Source of the DNA: Erwinia amylovora
GTDB taxonomy: Bacteria > Pseudomonadota > Gammaproteobacteria > Enterobacterales > Enterobacteriaceae
DNA: 64,000 nucleotides
Direction: 5' to 3'
Assembly (NCBI RefSeq): GCF_017161565.1
Contig: NZ_CP066796.1
Location: 3,348,001-3,412,000 of the forward strand
Under the pieces are notes generated by a model that was not told the origin of the DNA, ran no database searches, and saw only the letters and a program-made list of their open reading frames with translations. Below are positions 55,939 through 64,000 of the stretch, one piece after another. A program made the position numbers and the translations under genes. The number at the start of each line of letters is the position of its first letter. Position 1 is the first letter of the stretch.

Positions 55939-57642
55939 TCAGATTTCCAGATTAAGGCTGAAGCCAGCGGTGGCACCGGAGGTATGAAATGACCGTGGTT
56001 TGACCAGCGGCACGCCAGCAAACAGGTCATAGCTCAGGCGTTGCCACAGCGCGCCGCGCACCCCCAGTGCACTGCCCACCAACTGATGCCGGGCCAGAGA
56101 ATGGGGGCCGGGGTCGGCAACGCGCCCGTAATCAGCGGCAGCGTAAAGCTCATGCCCGCGAGACAGCACATTCCACGCCAGCTCATTGCGCCAGATAACC
56201 GCCCTTTCTCCGGATAACATGCGTTCACCGTCAAATCCGCGCACCGTGTAACGCCCGGCGATGGCCATTCGATCCGGCGACGTCAATGCTTGACGGCTCC
56301 ACTGCCCGCGCACGCTGGTGACAAAACGCCATGTCTGCTCGCCGAAGGCCAAAGGCTGATTCAGGCTGATATCACCCAACGCAATACCGGTACGAGCGCT
56401 GCCGCTATGCGTATTCTCTTCAGGCGATCTGAGCGCTCCTGATGCGGCAGTGCCCCGCCGCCAGTTGAGGTTAACATCCAGGGTGGCAGCCCCGATATAG
56501 CTGCGCTGGCTAAAGCCCAGCTCCCAGCCGGCGGTGCGCCGCCGCCGCTGCTCAATGTCAATATCGTTGACCGCAATGCTGGAGTGACGCCGCCAGGCGC
56601 GCATAATGAGCGTGGTCTTGTGCAACTGATTGCGATACAGCAAGCGGGATAAAGTCAGCTGCACATTGCCGCTCTTGCCCCGGTAGGTCAGCATCTGGTT
56701 CGTGCCGGCGATATTCTGGTACCAGTTGTAGTGGTTGTAGTTGGCGGAAAAGCCCCAGTAGCCAACGGGGAAGAAGTAATACAGGGTATGAAAACGGTTA
56801 CCGCACGGGCCGCGTCCGGGCAGATCTTCACCCAGGTTGGCATAGAACAGGTCGTTGTGAGCAAAGGGGGCATCAAGCGCCAGCGTGGCGGAGCCGAGGT
56901 AGCGGCCAGTGCTTTTCGATCCGCTGTCGTCCAGCCCCAGACTAAGTCGGGCCGGGTTGCCCTGTTGCCAGCTCACGCGCAGATCGCTGGTCGCGTCCCG
57001 CTGGCCGCGCACAATTTTGATGTCGGCAGTGGCGCCGGGTAGGCGTTTGACGTTCTCCGTACCTTGTTCTGTCGCCCTCAGGTTGAGCATCTCGCCCGAC
57101 GATGTCGGAATAGCATTCCACAACCGATCGAAACGGATGTCGCCAATGCGATCGGGCTGAATAGTCTGCGTCAGCACCCCTTTCGTCAGACTCTGTTTCC
57201 GGGCCATTACCCGAGTGATGGCATAGCCTTCGGCCAGAATGACGTTCTGTACCTGATTGATAAGCAACAAGATAACCGGCCCACCCAGGCAATGATCTTG
57301 TGCCACATCTGCCGCATTCAGCGCCCACCGAAAACGTGCGTCAGGAACCCCTATCAGCCGCAGAGTATTAACGATAAAACAAGAGGGTTCATTGCCAGGG
57401 TAATCAGGTAAGACGACTTCAGACGGCGCCAGACGCACTTCACTTTGCGCCGTATTTTGCTGTTGCAATATGCGCTCGCGCGTCTGTTGCCGCTGCTGTT
57501 GCTGCGCATCAGGGATTTCGCCTTGCAGGGCATGACTACCGGGTACAGGCTCAGCCAGGGTAAACGGAAATGAAACCAACAACATGCCGTTCAGGACGGG
57601 CATATGGGCTACCCGCCGCAAAAAATGTAATAATCCAGCCAT
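55939..57642 (-). CDS. TpsB outer-membrane transporter (ShlB/FhaC family)
   Basis: Two-partner secretion transporter of 567 residues, apparently intact. After a signal-like N-terminus (best from MPVLNGMLLVSFPFTLAEP), a Gln-rich linker leads to POTRA domains (ALNAADVAQDHCLGGPVILL, NVILAEGYAITRVMARKQSL). The barrel has RLSLGLDDSGSKSTGRYLGS, LYYFFPVGYWGFSANYNHY, and the conserved loop motif AIAGRYTVRGFDGERMLSG. It ends NLEI. Its normal substrate, the TpsA downstream, is decayed. It may serve another TpsA elsewhere or be in decay itself. No clear ribosome site is visible at either start. Confidence 0.88.
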   Translation of the reverse strand: MAGLLHFLRRVAHMPVLNGMLLVSFPFTLAEPVPGSHALQGEIPDAQQQQRQQTRERILQQQNTAQSEVRLAPSEVVLPDYPGNEPSCFIVNTLRLIGVPDARFRWALNAADVAQDHCLGGPVILLLINQVQNVILAEGYAITRVMARKQSLTKGVLTQTIQPDRIGDIRFDRLWNAIPTSSGEMLNLRATEQGTENVKRLPGATADIKIVRGQRDATSDLRVSWQQGNPARLSLGLDDSGSKSTGRYLGSATLALDAPFAHNDLFYANLGEDLPGRGPCGNRFHTLYYFFPVGYWGFSANYNHYNWYQNIAGTNQMLTYRGKSGNVQLTLSRLLYRNQLHKTTLIMRAWRRHSSIAVNDIDIEQRRRRTAGWELGFSQRSYIGAATLDVNLNWRRGTAASGALRSPEENTHSGSARTGIALGDISLNQPLAFGEQTWRFVTSVRGQWSRQALTSPDRMAIAGRYTVRGFDGERMLSGERAVIWRNELAWNVLSRGHELYAAADYGRVADPGPHSLARHQLVGSALGVRGALWQRLSYDLFAGVPLVKPRSFHTSGATAGFSLNLEI

Positions 57643-57965
57643 TAAATTGAAAATCCGTTTTCAAAATGTAACACAATGTAATTTTAAGTTATTATCCATT
57701 GCATCAAGTGAAAAGCAAGGTAATCAATAATTTTTTTAAACAATCTGCATAAATCAAAGCAAATTTCTTTATGGGAAACACGTTTGGATCTTGGGGGTAA
57801 TCCCTCCAGGAGGGTATTGAGTGAGTTAATCACTAAGAAAATCTGTATAAAAGGTGAGGAGAAAAGGCATATCGTTCGCAGATAATCATGCCTTGCCAAC
57901 AGCACTCCTCAGGAGAGTGAAGGTCAAGGAAAGCATGGATGCACGGTGTTTTCCGGCTATTTATT
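57643..57965. other. AT-rich intergenic region upstream of tpsB
   Basis: About 320 bp between tpsB and the ssb terminator. Only one 73-codon frame, without similarity to anything I know. Likely the tpsB promoter region. Confidence 0.45.
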
Positions 57966-57997
57966 GATAAAAAAACCCCGCCGAAGCAGGGTTTTAA
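57966..57997 (-). terminator. Rho-independent terminator of ssb
   Basis: On the minus strand AAAACCCTGC-TTCG-GCGGGGTTTT, a stem with one mismatch, followed by further Ts (GTTTTTTTATC). It starts 28 bp past the ssb stop. Confidence 0.88.
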
Positions 57998-58025
57998 GCG
58001 TTCTCAATTAACTGACAGGTATTTT

Positions 58026-58577
58026 TCAGAACGGAATATCATCATCAAAGTCGATTGGCGGTTCATTATTCGCCGGTGTGCTGTTCTGCTGCGGCTGCTG
58101 CGGCTGCGGGCGGGACTGCTGTGCGCCGCCGCTGAACTGGTTGCCGCCCTGCGGCTGCTGCGGCTGGCCCCAACCATTGTTATTGTTCCCACCACCCTGG
58201 CCACCGGCTGGTGCACCGCCGCCCTGTGCACGACCGCCCAGCATCTGCATGGTGCCGCCAACGTTGACCACCACTTCGGTGGTGTATTTCTCAACGCCAG
58301 CCTGATCGGTCCATTTACGCGTTTGCAGAGCGCCCTCAATATATACCTGAGAGCCTTTGCGCAGATACTCACCGGCCACTTCGGCCAGCTTGCCAAACAG
58401 TACCACGCGGTGCCATTCGGTTTTTTCTTTGGTTTCGCCAGTCTGCTTGTCACGCCAGCTTTCGGAGGTGGCCAGAGTGATGTTGGCAACGGCGCCGCCA
58501 TTTGGCATGTAGCGGACTTCCGGATCCTGCCCCAGATTTCCGACTAAAATTACTTTGTTTACGCCTCTGCTGGCCAT
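58026..58577 (-). CDS. ssb: Single-stranded DNA-binding protein
   Basis: SSB of 183 residues. The N-terminal OB fold ([20 protein letters not shown], to about 112) matches E. coli. The Gly/Gln/Pro-rich linker runs from about 115 to 170. The C-terminus [13 protein letters not shown] is the protein-interaction tip for ExoI, RecQ and others. GGAGACAGAGAC precedes the ATG at 58577. It is divergent from uvrA, as in E. coli. Confidence 0.97.
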   Translation of the reverse strand: MASRGVNKVILVGNLGQDPEVRYMPNGGAVANITLATSESWRDKQTGETKEKTEWHRVVLFGKLAEVAGEYLRKGSQVYIEGALQTRKWTDQAGVEKYTTEVVVNVGGTMQMLGGRAQGGGAPAGGQGGGNNNNGWGQPQQPQGGNQFSGGAQQSRPQPQQPQQNSTPANNEPPIDFDDDIPF

Positions 58578-58728
58578 GTCTCTGTCTCCGGTTAAATGTT
58601 CTGTCTTGTAGTCTACGCGCAAAATTCTAACATGGCATACCCGCAGATCCTATATTTAGGAGATGCCCCGAAAAACGCGGCAAAGGGTCACCGCATAACA
58701 TCAATGTGTATGGCATTACTGGTCAAAA

Positions 58729-58748
58729 CACTGGTTATCCATTCAGGC
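58729..58748 (+). promoter_or_regulatory. LexA (SOS) box between ssb and uvrA
   Basis: CACTGGTTATCCATTCAGGC has CTG-N10-CAG with the right spacing and closely resembles the E. coli uvrA box (TACTGTATATTCATTCAGGT). It lies 80 bp upstream of uvrA and is expected to repress uvrA and possibly ssb. Confidence 0.85.
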
Positions 58749-58829
58749 TTTTTTGTGCCATACTAACTCGTTTGTTTCTGGCCGTGCCAGCCAGGCATGG
58801 TGAGGTTTGTGCTAATCCGGGAATCGTGA

Positions 58830-61658
58830 ATGGATAACATCGAAGTACGGGGTGCCCGCACCCACAATTTGAAAAACATTAACCTGATCATTCCGCGCGA
58901 TAAACTGATCGTTGTCACCGGGCTGTCAGGTTCCGGCAAATCCTCGCTGGCGTTTGACACGCTGTACGCGGAGGGGCAACGCCGCTACGTTGAGTCGCTC
59001 TCTGCCTATGCGCGTCAGTTTCTGTCGCTGATGGAAAAGCCGGACGTCGATCACATAGAAGGGTTGTCACCGGCGATTTCGATTGAGCAAAAATCCACCT
59101 CACACAACCCGCGTTCTACCGTCGGGACCATCACCGAAATTCACGACTACCTGCGTCTGCTGTTTGCCCGTGTCGGTGAGCCGCGCTGCCCGGATCACGA
59201 CGTAACGCTGGCGGCGCAGACTGTCAGTCAGATGGTAGATAACGTGCTGTCACAGCCCGAAGGACGCCGCCTGATGCTGCTGGCCCCGATCGTTAAAGAC
59301 CGCAAGGGGGAGCACAGCAAAACGCTGGAAAATCTCGCCAGCCAGGGGTATATCCGCGCGCGCATCGACGGTGAAGTATGCGATCTGTCAGATCCGCCAA
59401 AGCTGGAACTGCACAAGAAACATACCATTGAAGTGGTGGTCGATCGTTTTAAAGTACGCGACGATCTGACGCAGCGTCTGGCGGAATCGTTTGAGACCGC
59501 GCTGGAACTCTCCGGCGGCAGCGCCGTGGTCGCCGATATGGACGATTCCAGCGTCGAAGAGCTGCTGTTTTCGGCCAACTTCGCCTGCCCGATCTGCGGC
59601 TATAGCATGAACGAGCTGGAACCGCGTCTGTTCTCCTTCAACAACCCGGCCGGCGCCTGCCCAACCTGTGACGGGCTGGGCGTACAGCAGTATTTTGATC
59701 CCGATCGCGTGGTGCAAAACCCCGAACTGTCGCTTTCCGGTGGCGCAATCCGTGGCTGGGATCGTCGTAATTTCTACTATTTCCAGATGTTGCGCTCGCT
59801 GGCGGAGCATCTGAAGTTCGATATCGAAGCACCGTTTAACAGCCTTGACGACCGCTCGCGCAAAGTGATCTTGTACGGTTCCGGCAAAGAAAATATCGAA
59901 TTTAAATACGTAAACGACCGTGGCGATACTTCCGTGCGCCGCCATCCGTTTGAAGGCGTTCTGCATAATATGGAGCGCCGCTATAAAGAGACCGAGTCCT
60001 CTGCGGTGCGTGAGGAGCTGGCGAAATATATCAGCAATCGCTCCTGTGTCAGCTGCCACGGCACGCGCCTGCGTCGTGAAGCGCGTCACGTTTTTGTTGA
60101 GAACACCACGCTTCCCACTATTTCGGATATGAGCATTGGTCATGCGATGGAATTCTTCCAAAATATGAAGCTCAGCGGCCAGCGCGCTAAAATTGCCGAA
60201 AAAGTGCTGAAAGAGATCGGCGACCGCCTGAAATTCCTGGTAAACGTTGGCCTCAATTACCTGTCGATGTCACGTTCGGCAGAGACGCTGTCCGGTGGGG
60301 AAGCGCAACGAATCCGTCTGGCCAGCCAGATTGGTGCCGGGCTGGTGGGCGTCATGTACGTGCTGGATGAGCCTTCCATCGGCTTGCATCAGCGCGACAA
60401 CGAACGTCTGCTGGAAACCCTTGTTCACCTGCGCAATCTCGGGAATACCGTGATTGTGGTAGAGCACGACGAAGATGCCATTCGCGCCGCTGACCACGTT
60501 ATTGATATCGGCCCCGGTGCCGGGGTACATGGTGGACAGGTTGTTGCTGAAGGTACGGTTGACGACATTATGGCGGTCGAAGCATCCCTGACCGGTCAGT
60601 TCCTCAGCGGAAAACGCGGCATTGCCATTCCTGAGCAGCGGGTGAAAGGTAATCCGGCCAAGGTAATGAAGCTTACCGGTGCCAGCGGTAACAACCTGAA
60701 GGAGGTTACTCTGACGCTACCGGTCGGGCTGTTTACCTGCATAACCGGGGTTTCTGGTTCCGGTAAGTCGACGTTGATTAATGACACCCTGTTCCCGATT
60801 GCCCAGCGCCAGCTCAACGGCGCGACCATTGCTGAAGCGGCCCCTTACCGTACCGTTACCGGTATGGAGCATTTCGATAAGGTTATCGACATCGACCAAA
60901 GCCCGATTGGTCGTACCCCGCGCTCCAACCCGGCAACCTATACCGGAATCTTTACCCCGGTGCGTGAGCTGTTTGCCGGCGTGCCGGAATCGCGCACCCG
61001 TGGTTATACCCCCGGGCGCTTCAGCTTCAATGTACGCGGCGGGCGTTGTGAGGCCTGCCAGGGCGACGGCGTTATCAAGGTTGAGATGCACTTCCTGCCG
61101 GATATCTACGTCCCCTGCGATCAGTGTAAGGGCAAGCGCTACAACCGCGAGACGCTGGAAGTGAAGTACAAGGGTAAGAACATTCACGAAGTGCTGGAAA
61201 TGACCATTGAAGAAGCGCGTGAGTTCTTTGATGCCGTTCCGGCGCTGGCGCGCAAGCTGCAAACCCTGATTGATGTTGGCCTGTCTTATATTCGTCTTGG
61301 GCAGTCGGCGACCACGCTGTCCGGCGGTGAAGCGCAGCGCGTGAAGCTGGCGCGTGAACTGTCAAAACGCGGCACCGGCCAGACGCTGTATATCCTTGAT
61401 GAACCCACTACCGGCCTGCACTTTGCAGACATCCAGCAGCTGCTGGCAGTCCTGCATCAGCTGCGCGACCAGGGCAATACCATCGTGGTTATTGAGCACA
61501 ACCTTGATGTGATCAAAACCGCCGACTGGATTGTCGATCTGGGTCCGGAGGGCGGCAGCGGTGGCGGTGAGATCCTGGTATCCGGTACGCCGGAAACCGT
61601 TGCGCAGTGCGAACGTTCCCACACCGCACGCTTCCTTAAGCCACTGCTGGAGCAATAA
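58830..61658 (+). CDS. uvrA: Excinuclease ABC subunit A
   Basis: DNA-damage recognition ATPase of nucleotide excision repair, 942 residues, full length. It has two ABC modules: Walker [15 protein letters not shown] near residue 31 and [13 protein letters not shown] near 640. Signature motifs [12 protein letters not shown] and [12 protein letters not shown] are present. Zinc-finger cysteines are seen in [20 protein letters not shown] and [14 protein letters not shown]. It is divergent from ssb under a LexA box. A strong terminator follows. Confidence 0.98.
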   Translation: MDNIEVRGARTHNLKNINLIIPRDKLIVVTGLSGSGKSSLAFDTLYAEGQRRYVESLSAYARQFLSLMEKPDVDHIEGLSPAISIEQKSTSHNPRSTVGTITEIHDYLRLLFARVGEPRCPDHDVTLAAQTVSQMVDNVLSQPEGRRLMLLAPIVKDRKGEHSKTLENLASQGYIRARIDGEVCDLSDPPKLELHKKHTIEVVVDRFKVRDDLTQRLAESFETALELSGGSAVVADMDDSSVEELLFSANFACPICGYSMNELEPRLFSFNNPAGACPTCDGLGVQQYFDPDRVVQNPELSLSGGAIRGWDRRNFYYFQMLRSLAEHLKFDIEAPFNSLDDRSRKVILYGSGKENIEFKYVNDRGDTSVRRHPFEGVLHNMERRYKETESSAVREELAKYISNRSCVSCHGTRLRREARHVFVENTTLPTISDMSIGHAMEFFQNMKLSGQRAKIAEKVLKEIGDRLKFLVNVGLNYLSMSRSAETLSGGEAQRIRLASQIGAGLVGVMYVLDEPSIGLHQRDNERLLETLVHLRNLGNTVIVVEHDEDAIRAADHVIDIGPGAGVHGGQVVAEGTVDDIMAVEASLTGQFLSGKRGIAIPEQRVKGNPAKVMKLTGASGNNLKEVTLTLPVGLFTCITGVSGSGKSTLINDTLFPIAQRQLNGATIAEAAPYRTVTGMEHFDKVIDIDQSPIGRTPRSNPATYTGIFTPVRELFAGVPESRTRGYTPGRFSFNVRGGRCEACQGDGVIKVEMHFLPDIYVPCDQCKGKRYNRETLEVKYKGKNIHEVLEMTIEEAREFFDAVPALARKLQTLIDVGLSYIRLGQSATTLSGGEAQRVKLARELSKRGTGQTLYILDEPTTGLHFADIQQLLAVLHQLRDQGNTIVVIEHNLDVIKTADWIVDLGPEGGSGGGEILVSGTPETVAQCERSHTARFLKPLLEQ

Positions 61659-61701
61659 GATGACCCGCTACGAGACCCCTTGTAGCGATGTCTCTTCCAG
61701 C

Positions 61702-61727
61702 GGCCGGGCAGTTGCCCGGCCTTTTTT
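61702..61727 (+). terminator. Rho-independent terminator of uvrA
   Basis: GGCCGGGCA (61702-61710) pairs perfectly with TGCCCGGCC (61713-61721), followed by TTTTTT. Confidence 0.93.
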
Positions 61728-61941
61728 ATGCAAAGAGTTTTTTCCGCTGTTTGCGCTTCTTTTCTTACCTTTACCACGCATTCTTGCAGGATCAGGCAAG
61801 ACTTAGCGAGTTTTAGACCAATACCGATCTCCCTTCTATAGCTATGCTTAATCTTCGCCATTCTGCGGAAAAGGTAAGCTTTACTTACCGGCTCCCGCGA
61901 TGACGGCCATTGCGCCACATCATCAACAACTGGAGACAACA

Positions 61942-62994
61942 ATGAATATTACGCACGCTTATGCTGCCCAGGACGCAAAATCTCCGCTGGCTCCATTTAA
62001 GTACCAGCCGCGCGAACTGCGCGAACATGATGTGCAGATTGAAGTACTCTACTGCGGCGTCTGCCACTCCGACCTGCACCAGGCACGTAACGAATGGCAT
62101 AACACCGTCTTCCCGGTAGTGCCCGGCCATGAAATTGTGGGCCGTGTCACGGCGGTTGGCGCACAGGGTCACAAATATAAGGTCGGTGACCTGGTCGGCG
62201 TGGGCTGTATGGTTGATTCCTGCCGTACCTGCGAGAACTGTAAAGATGACCTGGAACAGTACTGTGAAGAGGGCTTTGTCGGCACCTATAACGGCCAGGA
62301 CCGCATCAGCGGCGATATCACTTTCGGTGGTTATGCCACTCAGGTCGTGGTGCATGAAGACTTTGTGCTGAAAGTTCCGTCGAACCTCGATCCGGCCGGT
62401 GCCGCCCCGCTGTTGTGCGCTGGCATTACTACTTTCTCACCGCTGCATCACTGGGGCGTTGGTCCGGGTAAAAAAGTTGGCATCGTTGGCCTGGGGGGCC
62501 TCGGTCACATGGGCGTGAAAATCGCCCATGCGATGGGCGCCCATGTCGTGCTGTTTACCACATCGGCGTCAAAAATCGACGATGGTAAGCGCCTCGGTGC
62601 AGACGAAGTGGTGATCTCTAAAGATGCCGGCCAGATGGCACAACATACCAATAGTTTTGACTTTATTCTCAATACCGTTGCCGCCCGGCACGATCTGAAC
62701 CCATTTATCAGCCTGCTGCGCCGCGATGGCACCATGACGCTGGTTGGAGCACCTGAACATGATCATCCGTCACCACAAGTATTTAATCTGATCTTTAAAC
62801 GCCGCAGCATTGCCGGTTCACTGATCGGCGGAATTAAAGAGACTCAAGAGATGTTAGATTTCTGCGGTAAGCATAATATCACCTCAGATATCGAGATGAT
62901 TAACATTGACCAGATTAACGATGCTTACGAGCGCATTTTGAAAAGCGACGTGAAATATCGCTTCGTTATCGATATCAGTTCACTGCGCGCGTAA
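61942..62994 (+). CDS. YahK-like zinc-dependent alcohol/aldehyde reductase
   Basis: Medium-chain zinc dehydrogenase of 350 residues, NADPH-type, cinnamyl-alcohol-dehydrogenase-like. Catalytic zinc ligands Cys and His are in YCGVCHSDLHQ and PVVPGHEIVG; structural cysteines are in CRTCENCKDDLEQYC. The nucleotide site is GIVGLGGLGHMG. TTSASKIDDGKRLGADEVV matches E. coli YahK. It likely reduces a range of aldehydes. The ATG at 61942 follows GGAGACAACA. A hairpin follows the gene; it stands alone. Confidence 0.92.
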   Translation: MNITHAYAAQDAKSPLAPFKYQPRELREHDVQIEVLYCGVCHSDLHQARNEWHNTVFPVVPGHEIVGRVTAVGAQGHKYKVGDLVGVGCMVDSCRTCENCKDDLEQYCEEGFVGTYNGQDRISGDITFGGYATQVVVHEDFVLKVPSNLDPAGAAPLLCAGITTFSPLHHWGVGPGKKVGIVGLGGLGHMGVKIAHAMGAHVVLFTTSASKIDDGKRLGADEVVISKDAGQMAQHTNSFDFILNTVAARHDLNPFISLLRRDGTMTLVGAPEHDHPSPQVFNLIFKRRSIAGSLIGGIKETQEMLDFCGKHNITSDIEMINIDQINDAYERILKSDVKYRFVIDISSLRA

Positions 62995-63031
62995 TCCTTC
63001 AACGGTCGTTGAGAAACCGTAATAACCCTGG

Positions 63032-63060
63032 CCATACGGGAAAAATAACATCCCGTATGG
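63032..63060 (+). terminator. Hairpin after the YahK-like gene
   Basis: CCATACGGGA (63032-63041) pairs perfectly with TCCCGTATGG (63051-63060). The loop is A-rich and no long T-run follows. Confidence 0.55.
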
Positions 63061-64000
63061 GCTTATCTCTCTGACTGGATTTTTGCCATAATTATAAACG
63101 ATCGGCCACGATTAATTATGATATCGCCCGCTGAACAGCAACATATTGCAACCCGCACCGCCTCTTTGTGTAATAACACCCGGCTTCCGCATCACCAACA
63201 ATCATTACAGTGGGGCTGGAGTTTTCCTTCACCCATATCTTCTCCCTTATACCTCCGCTTGCATGCCTGAATTTTACCGAACTATCGCTGCAGTAAAAGC
63301 GGCCGACCCGAATCTCTGAGGCTAAAATGATATAATATCGCTATTGCGGGCCTTCCCAATATAAACAACGACGGACAGAGTGAACTACGGACAATATGGT
63401 ATTATCAGGGTGACTTACAGCCGCATCAATCCAGTTATTAATAACGTGCTACTGCGCAAAAATGGTGAATTGAATAAAAATAGCAGCATATATGATAACT
63501 TAATTATCAATAATACCAGAATTATGCTCCATCATGCCGATTTAGCCCTGCCAATCCAAAAATAAAAAAACTATAAATTTCACAACCTGAGACAATGAAA
63601 AACCAAAAATATATTAAAATCGCTAAATAAAATTAAAATATTGATAATAATTAGCGGTGGTTCTACCCATTTCTTTAATTCACTGCTCGCTCATTAATTG
63701 TAACAAATTGCTTCAAGATTTTTTCTATGCCCGATGCTGTGCTGCATTTTAACAGAGACATGCATCCCAGGAACATAGCAACTCAACTATGAAATATAAG
63801 GGTTTTTTTTGTAACTCCAGAAAAATAGGTACATTTATCTCGATCAATAGACATTATATTGATTTGCGAAAGCTATTAATAATGACTTTTTGATCGTTTT
63901 TGACCAATTTTATATTTTATGTACAATTACGCTGATGAGCATTCAGGCAGCTTCCCTACAACATTCAGGTTGCCTGCCTGCAATATTAGCTGAAGGATTA
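63061..64000. other. AT-rich gene-free right edge
   Basis: About 940 bp. From 63400 it is strongly AT-rich. A 61-codon frame (63380-63565) exists, but it lacks a ribosome site and looks unlike a protein. The last 60 bases contain repeats of CATTCAGG (63939 and 63962). It is probably the promoter region of an AT-rich, perhaps acquired gene beyond the window. Confidence 0.5.

Noticed and set aside
63380..63565. 61-codon frame near the right edge
   Set aside because: AT-rich, no ribosome site, no recognisable features.

Overview
The window looks like chromosome of a plant-associated Erwiniaceae bacterium, most likely Erwinia. The right half keeps the Escherichia coli backbone order gltP - acs-yjcH-actP - yjcE - ghxP - soxR/soxS - ssb/uvrA. 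Its proteins are close to but clearly distinct from the E. coli ones, and it carries extras typical of epiphytes: a ferrioxamine-type receptor, a gluconate dehydrogenase, two-partner secretion remnants and an effector-like giant protein. The genus call is inference from recognised proteins, not from a database search.

Region by region. 1-5.8 kb: a TonB-dependent siderophore receptor cut by the left edge with a good Fur box, a DUF4354-like secreted protein, an NAD(P) glucose 1-dehydrogenase, an old yellow enzyme with an ArsR-type regulator, and HchA. 6-15.7 kb: SupH, a YdcJ/HglS enzyme, a secreted esterase, cytoplasmic trehalase, a LysE-type exporter, a LysR regulator and a YrdC-fold protein. 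15.8-17.9 kb: a PRISE-type reductase divergent from a LysR regulator. 17.9-20.7 kb: a collapsed prophage with an integrase C-terminus, a frameshifted tail-fibre end, and an intact acyltransferase with a nine-G tract. 20.8-24.7 kb: a three-gene periplasmic gluconate 2-dehydrogenase operon. 24.9-29.1 kb: a PAS-PAS-PAS-GGDEF-EAL protein and SbmA.

29.1-35.7 kb is the most unusual stretch. It holds a compact two-gene module (HicA-like small protein plus an HTH protein) behind an operator-like palindrome, then a very large effector/toxin-like protein read as two frames that join by a -1 shift at an A6 tract. The C-terminal part carries an HEASH zinc-protease-like motif and is much more AT-rich than the N-terminal part. 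An orphan terminator nearby suggests a small RNA. 35.7-51.8 kb: aer with a FliA-type promoter, gltP, the acetate operon, yfaZ, a CidA/CidB pair with its LysR regulator, yjcE, ghxP with two PurR-like boxes, a GST, and soxR/soxS with a textbook SoxR site. 51.8-57.7 kb: an accessory insertion with an IS3-type fragment, a DUF3828 protein, a decayed TpsA and an intact TpsB. 57.9-63 kb: ssb, uvrA with a LexA box, and a zinc alcohol dehydrogenase. The last kilobase is AT-rich and has no gene I can support.

Together the metabolic genes suggest periplasmic and cytosolic sugar oxidation (glucose, gluconate), acetate and dicarboxylic amino-acid scavenging, and defence against redox and electrophile stress. 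No tRNA, rRNA or CRISPR array was seen.
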